Positions 53,417 to 61,023 of a stretch of 64,000 nucleotides of DNA are shown piece by piece. The DNA is from Cytophagaceae bacterium (GTDB lineage Bacteria > Bacteroidota > Bacteroidia > Cytophagales > Spirosomataceae). The stretch spans positions 1,798,001 to 1,862,000 of the forward strand of contig JADKIR010000004.1 in assembly GCA_016722655.1 (NCBI GenBank). Direction: 5' to 3'. Under the pieces are notes generated by a model. That model searched no databases and was not told where the DNA came from. It saw only the letters and a program-made list of their open reading frames with translations. The translations under genes and the position numbers were made by a program. Position 1 is the first letter of the stretch. Every line of letters starts with the position of its first letter.

Positions 53417-55450
53417 TTATTTCAAAACTTCCAGCTTTCCCGATTTACTTTGATAAGTTTTGTCGGTGAGTGAAAAAAATATTTTGTAAAAATAAGTACC
53501 GGCGGGCAAATTTCCTTCCGGTTTCCAATCTTTTCCTGTACCGGAATATATTATGCTTCCCCATCGATCATAGATTTCAAAGTTGGTTTGTTTCACTCTT
53601 CCAAATCTGCCTTTCATTTCCAATAAGTCATTAATATGGTTTCCATCCATTGAAATAGCATCAGGTATATAAAATAATGCTTCAATGGGTATGGATACGA
53701 TATTGGAATGGCTCTCTTTGCCCGGAGAGGAAATAGCCTTCAGTCTGAATTTTGCCTCTGTCTCAAATAGATCAAGGTTGGTTTGAAAACTTGATTCTGA
53801 TTTATTTATACCATATTGCTTACCGACCGCATTTTGGTTGTCTAAATATTCCAGCAGGTCAAAAGAAGCAATGGTCGAATTTCCAAAAGGTTGGGCTTTA
53901 TTCCAGAGTAAATCCTCATTTTTGTCTGTTTTCAGGACTAGATTACAAACATTCGGAGAAGGAATGGATTTACTTCCACAAATATCCTTGTATTGAATTC
54001 TAAAGCAAAGCTCTTCTGATGAGGGATCTGCATTATGAGGTTTGAAATGAAAAGGACTGGTACTTATACTGTCTGTTTTTACAGAATCTGTTTTATTTAT
54101 TTTAATCAAGTAATACCAATCCTTCGCCAAGGGCCAACCCGAATCATCCTTAAAATCGATCTCAATTTTTTGGTCTTCAGTTACATTCAGAAGAATATCT
54201 GTAATGGCAGGGGTCAGCATGGTTTTTCTCGAAATACATCTTTCAAGTGATTTTGAAATGCCCTTGAAATTTTGATTCATAAATATTCCCTCTGAAATTG
54301 AAACCAGCTGATAACAATAATCTTTTTTACAATCTATGGAATATGTTTTAGATAAAAGAGTATTTGAAATTACATCGTCGGGTAGTCGGGTGTTATTTTC
54401 TTTGCTTATTATTGAATTTTTTACAGTAATATTCCCAAAAATAGGAGGTAATGGAACCATGCTGTTGTTGAGCTGAATAGGTGGGGTGTCCCATTTCAAG
54501 GTGTTTTCTGAAGGAGACGGGGAAATAGGTTCAAATGGAATCGTACACAAAAATGATGATCTTTCGGTGCCCCCGCAATTTTCTTCTCTCGAAACAGAAA
54601 AACAATAAGATTTGCTTGAATCCGGCAAATTGAAAGAATAAATACCGGGTGGTTTTTTATCTAAAAGAACAGAAGGATTTGGAGAATGTTTTTCAGATAA
54701 ATTTATATAATAACCATATGGGTCAAAAGCACCGGAAAACTCCATTTTTGCTTCCGTCGAAGAAACCATTTCAATTGAAGAAATATTTCCCCGATTTGGG
54801 TTTAGATATGCATTATTGGTAATGGTTTGATTTACTTCACAAATTTTTTGGCTGGAATTGTCCAAATAATAAAAGCTTAAGGTCGAAGGATAAGTAACCG
54901 TTTTTGGACCGGAATTATAGGGTAAATCCGGAATAGATAAAGAAATATCCGCCAGGGTGTTTAATTTAAAATTAATTTTCTGATTGGAGGCCAGATTTTG
55001 TTTGGGAATAAAAACGGTAACAAAATTATTACATTGGGTATAAGTTACTTTGGGTTTAGGTAATACCGTTACAATTTTACAGGTGTACATTTCCTGCCCA
55101 CCTTTTTTGCCATACTGGATAATTTTATAATCTTTAGGGCTGTCACTTATATTAATGATGGCACCTTCAGCATCTTTACTTCCAATCCAATCCAGTTGTA
55201 TTGAGGTTTCATCTCTGTAATCAAACATATAATGAACTTCTTCCGCTCCGGAAAGGTCTTTTACTTTTAATGTAAGGGGGGTGCAACCCGATGTGATATT
55301 TCCATCTATTTCGAAAGCACCGCTTACAGCACCGGCAGGCAAGGTATTACATAGGTTTTGGCTTTGTGCCAAAACTACACTACCGGGCATGATAAGAAGT
55401 AAAGCCAATATGTAAGCTAAGCTTTTCAAAAAAGGGAGAAATTTTTTCAC
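53417..55450 (-). CDS. T9SS type B sorting-domain (gliding-motility C-terminal) surface protein
   Basis: A 677-residue secreted protein. A signal peptide at about 1-29 (ending SVVLAQ) is followed by a PKD-like stretch (TSGCTPLTLKVKDLSGAEEV, FDYRDE) and several fibronectin-like parts. The last 90 residues, FYIPDAISMDGNHINDLLEM through NFEIYDRWGSIIYSGTGKDW to GTYFYKIFFSLTDKTYQSKS, form the type B C-terminal sorting domain used by the type IX secretion system. Cys-rich loops point to an extracellular location. It is 40 bp upstream of wzi on the same strand and may share a transcript. Confidence 0.88.
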   Translation of the reverse strand: MKKFLPFLKSLAYILALLLIMPGSVVLAQSQNLCNTLPAGAVSGAFEIDGNITSGCTPLTLKVKDLSGAEEVHYMFDYRDETSIQLDWIGSKDAEGAIINISDSPKDYKIIQYGKKGGQEMYTCKIVTVLPKPKVTYTQCNNFVTVFIPKQNLASNQKINFKLNTLADISLSIPDLPYNSGPKTVTYPSTLSFYYLDNSSQKICEVNQTITNNAYLNPNRGNISSIEMVSSTEAKMEFSGAFDPYGYYINLSEKHSPNPSVLLDKKPPGIYSFNLPDSSKSYCFSVSREENCGGTERSSFLCTIPFEPISPSPSENTLKWDTPPIQLNNSMVPLPPIFGNITVKNSIISKENNTRLPDDVISNTLLSKTYSIDCKKDYCYQLVSISEGIFMNQNFKGISKSLERCISRKTMLTPAITDILLNVTEDQKIEIDFKDDSGWPLAKDWYYLIKINKTDSVKTDSISTSPFHFKPHNADPSSEELCFRIQYKDICGSKSIPSPNVCNLVLKTDKNEDLLWNKAQPFGNSTIASFDLLEYLDNQNAVGKQYGINKSESSFQTNLDLFETEAKFRLKAISSPGKESHSNIVSIPIEALFYIPDAISMDGNHINDLLEMKGRFGRVKQTNFEIYDRWGSIIYSGTGKDWKPEGNLPAGTYFYKIFFSLTDKTYQSKSGKLEVLK

Positions 55451-55525
55451 TAATTTAATGAAATTTCCGGGTCAGTGATTCGAAAATTTATTTAGCGGGC
55501 TTAAACTCTAAAAAGAGAAGGGCAA

Positions 55526-56455
55526 TTATCTGATTTTCCAGTCCAGCCAATAGGTGAGTCCTATTTCAGTGGTCAAATAAATATCGTAATAGGTTAAGGG
55601 TGTTGAGCTGGAGCCCTTGCTTTTTCCCAAAAGGTCCACTTCTTCCAATTTTATCCCATTGGCTAACAGAACTTCCATACGGTTTTTTCCGGTCAGAGCG
55701 TCGGTAGTTTCAAAAATACGATTGTGAAAAGTATAAGAATCACTGTTAGAGAATTCTTCTTTGCTCAAATATAATGTACCACTCACATCATCGAGATAGT
55801 CGTTGAAGGGGATATTGAACATCACCTGGGCTTTAAAATCCCAGCGGCGGTTTATTTTTTTATTAAAACCTATTCCCAAAGGCAGGTTTAAAAAAACAGG
55901 AGAATAACTTATGCCATCGCCGGAGGTATGCAAGGGTCTTAAGGCCTGCCAGGCACCGCTTCCATCAGCTGATGGAGCTTTGGCTTTTGGGTTATTGGAG
56001 GCAAGCCCAACTCCTGCAATGAGATACGGTAAAAAGTTGCCTCGTCTGCGATTGATAGTGGCATTGTTTTCAATGATATAGAATTTTAGAGCATAAGAAA
56101 CCTGGTAAATATGATTTCTGAAATGAAGGTTTCTTTCCAGTAAGTTTGAAAAAACGTTTTGATTGCCGAATAAATTGGTATTGTATTTAAAATCACTGCC
56201 GTGTAGCTCTGTAAATCGCAAATCTAATTGATGGGCCCATCTTTCATTGAGTTCGCGGGTAAGAGAAATTGCTCCATTGAATGAACTGGATTTTATGATT
56301 CCCCTGAATGGATATCTGTAAGGAGACAAATCTCCATAGTAAGTACTTGAGCCCAGGGAAATACTTAGGGTAGTGTTGGTGGTAAGCCGGCTCTGCTGTG
56401 CCCGGCCAGAAGCAAAAAATATTAAAAAAATACAAGTAAAAAGAATTAACCTCAT
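55526..56455 (-). CDS. DUF6089-like outer-membrane beta-barrel protein
   Basis: A 309-residue outer-membrane protein. The signal peptide MRLILFTCIFLIFFASGRAQ is followed by LSISLGSSTYYGDLSPYRYP, typical of small Bacteroidota barrels of the DUF6089 type. Alternating strands follow, with a C-terminal TEIGLTYWLDWKIR. ATG 56455 starts the signal peptide; ATG 56470 would add five residues. It is first in a minus-strand group with the T9SS protein (75-bp gap). Confidence 0.75.
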   Translation of the reverse strand: MRLILFTCIFLIFFASGRAQQSRLTTNTTLSISLGSSTYYGDLSPYRYPFRGIIKSSSFNGAISLTRELNERWAHQLDLRFTELHGSDFKYNTNLFGNQNVFSNLLERNLHFRNHIYQVSYALKFYIIENNATINRRRGNFLPYLIAGVGLASNNPKAKAPSADGSGAWQALRPLHTSGDGISYSPVFLNLPLGIGFNKKINRRWDFKAQVMFNIPFNDYLDDVSGTLYLSKEEFSNSDSYTFHNRIFETTDALTGKNRMEVLLANGIKLEEVDLLGKSKGSSSTPLTYYDIYLTTEIGLTYWLDWKIR

Positions 56456-56497
56456 CCCAAAAGCAGGCATTTTTTTGATCCCGGCGTATATCTAACG

Positions 56498-56529
56498 CAA
56501 AGGTACTGATATTTGATATATTTTAGAAA
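56498..56529 (-). promoter_or_regulatory. Promoter of the outer-membrane barrel gene
   Basis: Minus-strand TTTC (56526-56529), 20 nt and TACCTTTG (56498-56505) resemble the Bacteroidota consensus, about 43 bp before ATG 56455. Confidence 0.5.
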
Positions 56530-56562
56530 GCGAAATTCAAAATTGCATGAGGAAACCGGTTT

Positions 56563-57550
56563 ACTTAATGCCCTTCATTTCTTAATCTACCTTAATGTTA
56601 ACAAAAAAGGTGAGTGATGTTTCAAATATGAAGGAAATTGGGGGATTAAAGCAATTTCTTCGTGAAACTTCGTGTCTTCTTAGCGGTCTTTGCGATACTT
56701 TTTATTACGCAAAAGCCACAAAGGAGCCGCAAAATGCACAAGGAATTCCTTGAACATTAACATTAAGAGTATGAAGGGTTTAAGTACATTAAGAATTCAC
56801 TCTTTCTAAATACCACCTTTCTAACTGAAAATAACTGTTGCCTACTGCCTGTTGCCTAAAATCTAATAACGCAAAAGACTCAAAGGAGCCGCAAAATGCA
56901 CAAAGAAGTCTGTGTTCCAAAATTTAAAACATGAGCCACGTTAAGAGATTTAGGCAATTTCTTCGTGAAACTTCGTGTCTTCTTAGCGGTCTTTGTGTTA
57001 CTTTCAATTAAGCAAAAGCCACAAAGGAGCCACAAAATCCACAAAGAAGTCTGTGTTCCAAAATTTAAAACATGAGCCACGTTAAGAGATTTAGGCAATT
57101 TCTTTGTGAAACTTCGTGTCTTCTTAGCGGTCTTTGCGATACTTTTGATTACGCAAAAGACACAAAGGAGCCACAAAATGCACAAAGAAGGCAGTATTCT
57201 ATAATATAAAACATGAGGTACGTTGAGAGATTTGGGCAATTACTTCGTGAAACTTCGTGTCTTCTTAGCGGTCTTTGTGTTACTTTCATATTACACAAAA
57301 GACTCAAAGGTGCCGCAAAATGCACAAAGAAGCCAACTGTTCTCCAATATGAAACAGGAAGTACATGAAGAGATTAAGATTATTAAGAAATATTATTTGA
57401 AAGAAAATCAGCACCCATCTTAATGTCCATAATTTCTTAATCTACCTTAATGTTTCAAAAAAATGGGAGTTATGTTTTTAAACATGAAGGAATTAAGATC
57501 ATTAAGAAATATTATTTGAATGAAAGTCGAAACCCGAACGTAATGTTTCA
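56563..57550. repeat. Right array of the ~270-bp palindromic repeat family
   Basis: About four diverged units of the repeat seen at 23987-24900, in the same orientation. The core CTTCGTGTCTTCTTAGCGGT occurs near 56669, 56970, 57115 and 57257, each followed by TCTTTG and, after a short AT stretch, by the complementary CAAAAGNCNCAAAGG-type arm. Two middle units are shortened to about 145 bp. A low-complexity CCTACTGCCTGTTGCCTAAA piece (56839-56860) is also shared with the left array (24936-24952). Frames that can be read across it (56880-57239, 57223-57423, 57450-57680) are repeat sequence. Confidence 0.85.
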
Positions 57551-57559
57551 AGAAAAAAA

Positions 57560-57952
57560 TTACGGTATTTCTGAGGCCAGTCCACCCTTATTAAATACAA
57601 CTTCTTTAACCAATCCTATGGAATTAAATTGTAAAATCATGGCTTCTGAAGAAGTGGGATTTTGGATATTTTCGCATTGAGGGCCTTTTTCAAAAAAATA
57701 AACCCAGGATTTTTCATTTTTTCTCCCTAAACCCTGATAATCATATCTGCCCAATGCTTTGAAAACTTCATTCTCCGAAATACCCAAAATCATATCTTTG
57801 TTTTTGAATAAAGTCTCCCTCATCGTACTTCGCTGGTTTTTGCAGGCTCCACGATCACCACTGAAAACAGTTTTATCAAATCCCGGAATATCCAGAGGTT
57901 TGGAATAACTGCAAGACGAGAAAATAAAAATAAGAATTAAGAATCTTTTCAT
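57560..57952 (-). CDS. Small hypothetical lipoprotein
   Basis: A 130-residue lipoprotein with a short signal peptide and lipobox FSSC (Cys14). The mature part has a segment MILGISENEVFKALGRYDYQ, then an aromatic strand SWVYFFEKG and IGLVKEVVFN. This resembles the helix-plus-three-strand layout of small BamE/SmpA-type lipoproteins, but the match is too weak to name it. It overlaps the next gene upstream by 4 bp, so the two are co-translated. Confidence 0.7.
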   Translation of the reverse strand: MKRFLILIFIFSSCSYSKPLDIPGFDKTVFSGDRGACKNQRSTMRETLFKNKDMILGISENEVFKALGRYDYQGLGRKNEKSWVYFFEKGPQCENIQNPTSSEAMILQFNSIGLVKEVVFNKGGLASEIP

Positions 57953-58302
57953 TTATCTTTCTTATCAGGCTGGAATAAACCAACAAGACTGTTGGAAACC
58001 GAAATTAGAATACTTAAAAGCAAAGGAGGCAAAAAACCTGTAACATTAAAGCCATCGACCAAATAATCACAAACATATACCATCAAAACACTTATGACCA
58101 AAGAAAATAATCCAAGGGTCATGAATGTAACAGGAATTGAGATAAACTTGAGTATTGGCTTAACGAAGGTATTTAGGATACTCATCACAAAAGCTACTAT
58201 TACTCCGGTGAGGAAAGAATCCACATATATTCCTTTCAGATAACGGGGGACAATCATCACGATTGCACCGATAATCACTAATCTTACAATGTAATTGATC
58301 AT
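57949..58302 (-). CDS. Phage-holin-4-type small membrane protein (PF04020-like)
   Basis: A 117-residue protein with four hydrophobic helices. The pattern LNTFVKPILKFISIPVTFMT with LGLFSLVISVLMVYVCDYLV matches the four-helix holin superfamily IV / YvlD group, which are chromosomal membrane proteins rather than true phage holins. Function is unknown. It lies 26 bp downstream of hisIE and overlaps the lipoprotein gene. Confidence 0.85.
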   Translation of the reverse strand: MINYIVRLVIIGAIVMIVPRYLKGIYVDSFLTGVIVAFVMSILNTFVKPILKFISIPVTFMTLGLFSLVISVLMVYVCDYLVDGFNVTGFLPPLLLSILISVSNSLVGLFQPDKKDK

Positions 58303-58328
58303 AATTTTTTAATTTAATAATTTTATAA

Positions 58329-58931
58329 TCAGGACTTTAGTTGATGTCTTTTAATTAGCACTTCCAGCACTTCATCAAGGGTATATTCTTTGGCTTCCAA
58401 CAACACCAAATAATGAAACAACAGATCTGCCGCCTCTCCCAAAAATAAATCTTTATTATCATCCTTGGCTTCAATAACCAGCTCAACAGCTTCTTCACCT
58501 ACTTTTTGAGCAACTTTATTGATGCCTTTTTTAAAGAGCGAGGCAGTATAGGAAACATCGCTGGGATTGTTTTTTCTATCTTTTATAACCTCAGTGAGAT
58601 GTCTGATAAACTGTACTTTCCCTGTATTTTCTTCCTGCCAGCAGGTGTCATCACCGGTGTGACAGGTGGGCCCATCAGGTGAGGCCTGGATCAAAATGGA
58701 ATCATTGTCGCAATCAACAGCATGGGAAACATAGTTGAGATAATTTTCTGAAGTCTCGCCTTTGGTCCAAAGTCTATCTTTCGATCTGGAGAAAAAAGTT
58801 ACTTTTTTTGTTGAAATGGTACTATTAAAGGCTTCATCGTTCATGTAACCCAGCATTAAAACTTTGCCGGTCAATGAGTCCTGAATAATTGCGGGCAATA
58901 AGCCTTTAGAGAAATCGGGTTTTCTTTCCAT
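58329..58931 (-). CDS. hisIE: Bifunctional phosphoribosyl-AMP cyclohydrolase / phosphoribosyl-ATP pyrophosphatase
   Basis: A 200-residue fusion of HisI (about 1-105) and HisE (about 110-200), steps 2 and 3 of histidine synthesis. HisI has RLWTKGETSENYLNYV, the metal-binding DCDNDSILI and PTCHTGDDTCW with the zinc Cys residues. HisE has KVGEEAVELVIEAKD and AADLLFHYLVLL. It stands apart from the other his genes; the HisH/HisF at 32.4-33.8 kb belong to the glycan pathway. Confidence 0.95.
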   Translation of the reverse strand: MERKPDFSKGLLPAIIQDSLTGKVLMLGYMNDEAFNSTISTKKVTFFSRSKDRLWTKGETSENYLNYVSHAVDCDNDSILIQASPDGPTCHTGDDTCWQEENTGKVQFIRHLTEVIKDRKNNPSDVSYTASLFKKGINKVAQKVGEEAVELVIEAKDDNKDLFLGEAADLLFHYLVLLEAKEYTLDEVLEVLIKRHQLKS

Positions 58932-58946
58932 AAATTAAAAATTAGG

Positions 58947-58954
58947 CAAAAATA
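58947..58954 (-). promoter_or_regulatory. -7 promoter box of hisIE
   Basis: Minus-strand TATTTTTG matches TAnnTTTG, 15 bp upstream of the hisIE ATG. No -33 element at the expected distance. Confidence 0.4.
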
Positions 58955-59014
58955 CGCAGGCTTTGAGGAAATTTCAGTTCAAACAGAAATTTTATTATTT
59001 TTTTTGAGAATAGC

Positions 59015-59046
59015 CTTGACAAATAAAAAAAGTACTTCTATCTTTG
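59015..59046 (+). promoter_or_regulatory. Strong promoter of the tRNA genes
   Basis: CTTG (59015-59018, within TTGAC), 20 nt and TATCTTTG (59039-59046) match the consensus very well. Transcription would start near 59051, 28 nt before tRNA-Gly. Confidence 0.75.
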
Positions 59047-59078
59047 CACCCACATTGAACGAGACAGGTTCTTTAATA

Positions 59079-59151
59079 GCGAAAGTAGCTCAGTTGGTAG
59101 AGCGTAACCTTGCCAAGGTTAAGGTCGCGGGTTCGAGACCCGTCTTTCGCT
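59079..59151 (+). tRNA. tRNA-Gly (anticodon GCC)
   Basis: A complete 73-nt cloverleaf: acceptor GCGAAAG pairs with CTTTCGC, D arm AGCTCAGTTGGTAGAGC, anticodon loop TTGCCAA, T arm GGGTTCGAGACCC, discriminator T. CCA is not encoded. Confidence 0.97.
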
Positions 59152-59159
59152 CAAGAGAT

Positions 59160-59190
59160 AAAAAGTTCCTATGAAAATGGGGACTTTTTT
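59160..59190 (+). terminator. Intrinsic terminator between the tRNA genes
   Basis: AAAAAGTTCC pairs with GGGGACTTTTT (one G-U pair) around a 9-nt loop, followed by a T run. tRNA-Leu beyond it must be reached by readthrough or an unseen promoter. Confidence 0.6.
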
Positions 59191-59203
59191 TTTTCTTACG
59201 GCT

Positions 59204-59289
59204 GCCGGGGTGGTGGAACTGGTAGACACGCAGGACTTAAAATCCTGTGAGCCTTATCGCTCGTACGGGTTCGATTCCCGTCCCCGGTA
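59204..59289 (+). tRNA. tRNA-Leu (anticodon TAA)
   Basis: An 86-nt class II tRNA with a long variable arm (GAGCCTTATCGCTC). The acceptor GCCGGGG pairs with CCCCGGT (one G-U), the anticodon stem is CAGGA/TCCTG with loop CTTAAAA, the T arm is CGGGTTCGATTCCCG and the discriminator is A. CCA is not encoded. Confidence 0.97.
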
Positions 59290-59292
59290 CTC

Positions 59293-59324
59293 AAAGGTCT
59301 TAAAACTTAGGTTTTAAGACCTTT
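59293..59324 (+). terminator. Intrinsic terminator of tRNA-Leu
   Basis: A perfect 14-bp stem (59293-59306 with 59311-59324) with loop TTAG is followed by T residues. Confidence 0.9.
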
Positions 59325-59339
59325 TTTGTTTTTTAAATT

Positions 59340-59398
59340 GAGCCTTATCGCTTGTACGGGGGCGACCGGGCAGGCGTCCCTGTCCCGTCCCCGGTACT
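59340..59398 (+). pseudogene. Partial copy of the tRNA-Leu 3' end with an insertion in the T arm
   Basis: GAGCCTTATCGCTTGTACGG and one more G (59340-59360) repeats the variable arm and 5' T-stem of the tRNA-Leu (one mismatch). TCCCGTCCCCGGTACT (59383-59398) repeats its 3' T-stem and acceptor. Between them 22 GC-rich nt (59361-59382) replace the TTCGAT of the T loop. It cannot be a working tRNA and may be a relic of integration or duplication at the tRNA. Confidence 0.75.
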
Positions 59399-59435
59399 GA
59401 AAAAGACGGATCAACCCAAAAAGTTGGGGGGGGGA

Positions 59436-60380
59436 TTACGCATATATTTTTTGTAATCTGAATAAGAAAAAGCTAATATCCCTTACACCCCTAAATTGGC
59501 TTCTTAGTGCTTTTACTTTTGCATTGAAAGACTCTGCTGAAGCATTTGTACTTCTATTATCGAAGTAGTTAAGGATGTATTCATAGTTGTTCTGAATAGT
59601 TCTGGCGATGGTATTGAATGTTTTCTCCTCAAACTTCTCTACTGAATTATACCATAAGGCTAACTTTTTAAATGCTATTAGTCTATTTTTTGACTGATGG
59701 AAAATATTGGATAGTTCTATGCTGAGGTCGTAGGCCTGTTTTAAATCGGGATATAGTCTAAATAAAACCTCAGACCTGTGTACTTGAGAAGCAGACCATT
59801 TATTTTCTCTTTGATGCAAAAGAAATCGGCTTCTGATTAATAGTTGCTTTAAGGTATCGCCGTTTTCCAAAACATCGGGAACGTATCTTTTCTTTAATTC
59901 TTTAGCATATTCTATTTCTTTATTTTCTTGTTCTATTGCCGCCCAACGATGTTTGATTCTGATTTCTTGTACTGCATCATTAGCTAGTTTTTGGATATGA
60001 AATCTATCAGATACCAGTTTAGCTTTTGGAAAACTTCTCTTAGCGATTCGTTCCATAGTTGGGGCTAAATCCAATGTTACTTCTTTTACTTTCTTCCTCT
60101 TGGACTCTGGGATTTTGTACAAAACCTCAATGACCGTATCACTTACAGTACCTTTCACCATAGCAATTAAAGCTCCCTTTTTGCCCTTTGCCGCTTTGTT
60201 TGTAAGTATAGTATACAAATCACCATTTGAAAGACAGGTCTCGTCTAATGATAAATATTCGCCAATATTTTCGGGAAAAAGTATCCACTGTTGAGCATGT
60301 TCTCGTTGAACCCAAGTTGTATATCCACTCAGGTGGGCAGCATATTGCTCTTGTAGGCGTTTACCGTCTAATTGAAACAA
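59436..60380 (-). CDS. ISAon1/ISL3-family transposase
   Basis: A 314-residue DDE transposase. The acidic triad appears as Asp in EYLSLDETCLSNG, Asp in KLVSDRFHIQKLANDAVQE and Glu in STNASAESFNAKVKALRSQF. The last segment FRGVRDISFFLFRLQKIYA ends at the IS terminus. In ISAon1-type elements the N-terminal DNA-binding region is a separate ORF, here just upstream at 60412-60755. Confidence 0.93.
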   Translation of the reverse strand: MFQLDGKRLQEQYAAHLSGYTTWVQREHAQQWILFPENIGEYLSLDETCLSNGDLYTILTNKAAKGKKGALIAMVKGTVSDTVIEVLYKIPESKRKKVKEVTLDLAPTMERIAKRSFPKAKLVSDRFHIQKLANDAVQEIRIKHRWAAIEQENKEIEYAKELKKRYVPDVLENGDTLKQLLIRSRFLLHQRENKWSASQVHRSEVLFRLYPDLKQAYDLSIELSNIFHQSKNRLIAFKKLALWYNSVEKFEEKTFNTIARTIQNNYEYILNYFDNRSTNASAESFNAKVKALRSQFRGVRDISFFLFRLQKIYA

Positions 60381-60411
60381 TTCACCTATTATTTTGCAAC
60401 TAATAGGTGTG

Positions 60412-60755
60412 TTATCTAAAAGCTCCTTTTAAAAAAGCCGCAAATTCTGATGTCATTCGCGTTCCTGAAGCAACTAAATCCCAGTTTCTGTAAACTATTT
60501 TTCCTGTGTCATGATTGAGCCATTTGCGTCGCTTAATTTTCAAAAACAAGCCTTGCCACGAAGTGGAAAATCCCTCACAGATTCTTCTTCAAAGTACCCT
60601 TTGGATTCAAGTTTTTGACCTCCGAATTCTTTAGGAATTAGATTTCGTTCTGCAATATGGATATTGAAAGAACTTTCTAATTTTTCTACTTTAACTACTT
60701 CAAAGTATTCAAATAAGCCTTCTGGTAGAAGTAATTGGATTAAGTCTTGGTTCAA
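60412..60755 (-). pseudogene. ISAon1-type transposase N-terminal-region protein, frameshifted
   Basis: From ATG 60755 the frame runs through LIQLLLPEGLFEYFEVVKVE and FPLRGKACF, where it stops at 60540 after a five-base homopolymer (plus-strand A run 60543-60547). With one more base it continues LKIKRRKWLNHDTGKIVYRN to TAA 60412-60414. This matches the small partner protein of ISAon1-type elements. The break could silence the element or be a read error. Confidence 0.75.
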
Positions 60756-60871
60756 TTTCTATTATTTAGAACCCAAAATAAATAAGTTTTCTTTATCCCC
60801 CCAACTTTTTTGATTGATCCAAAAAGACTCAAAGCGAAAGTTTTGGGTCTTTTTTTTTTAGAATTCTACTG

Positions 60872-60930
60872 TGGTAATTCGAAATCGTCAATTATTCTTA
60901 TTGTGTTATAAAAATTTAAATTTCGAATAC
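60872..60930 (+). promoter_or_regulatory. Inverted repeat upstream of ilvA
   Basis: GGTAATTCGAAAT (60872-60884) is complementary to ATTTCGAATACC (60919-60930) except for one bulged base, with a 34-nt loop, followed by TTTTTC. It lies 94 bp before ATG 61024. It may be a terminator-like or regulatory hairpin for ilvA; no leader peptide was found. Confidence 0.4.
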
Positions 60931-61023
60931 CTTTTTCAAAATTGATTTCCGGGAAAATAATCTCTTATTTTGTAATTGGAGTGGAGAAAGGTTTCCGTTC
61001 CCCAAAAAATCTTCAATAAACTC

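Larger units (their letters stand above)
59408..60820 (-). mobile_element. ISL3/ISAon1-type insertion sequence with 8-bp target duplication
   Basis: The element is 1413 bp. Its ends are inverted repeats: left GGATCAACCCAAAAAGTTGG from 59408, right (reverse complement, ending 60820) GGATCAATCAAAAAAGTTGG, both continuing into a G run. The flanking direct repeat AAAAAGAC (59400-59407 and 60821-60828) is an 8-bp target duplication, as generated by ISL3-group elements. It carries the transposase (59436-60380) and an N-terminal-region ORF (60412-60755) on the minus strand. Ends and duplication are intact, so the insertion looks recent. Confidence 0.9.

Noticed and set aside
56880..57680. Open frames of 119, 66 and 76 codons across the right repeat array
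   Set aside because: They translate the same repeat words on both strands, one as an internal duplication, and have no protein-like domain pattern.
57949..58302. Prophage indicated by a holin-like protein
   Set aside because: The four-helix family IV 'holins' are common chromosomal membrane proteins and no other phage gene is present.
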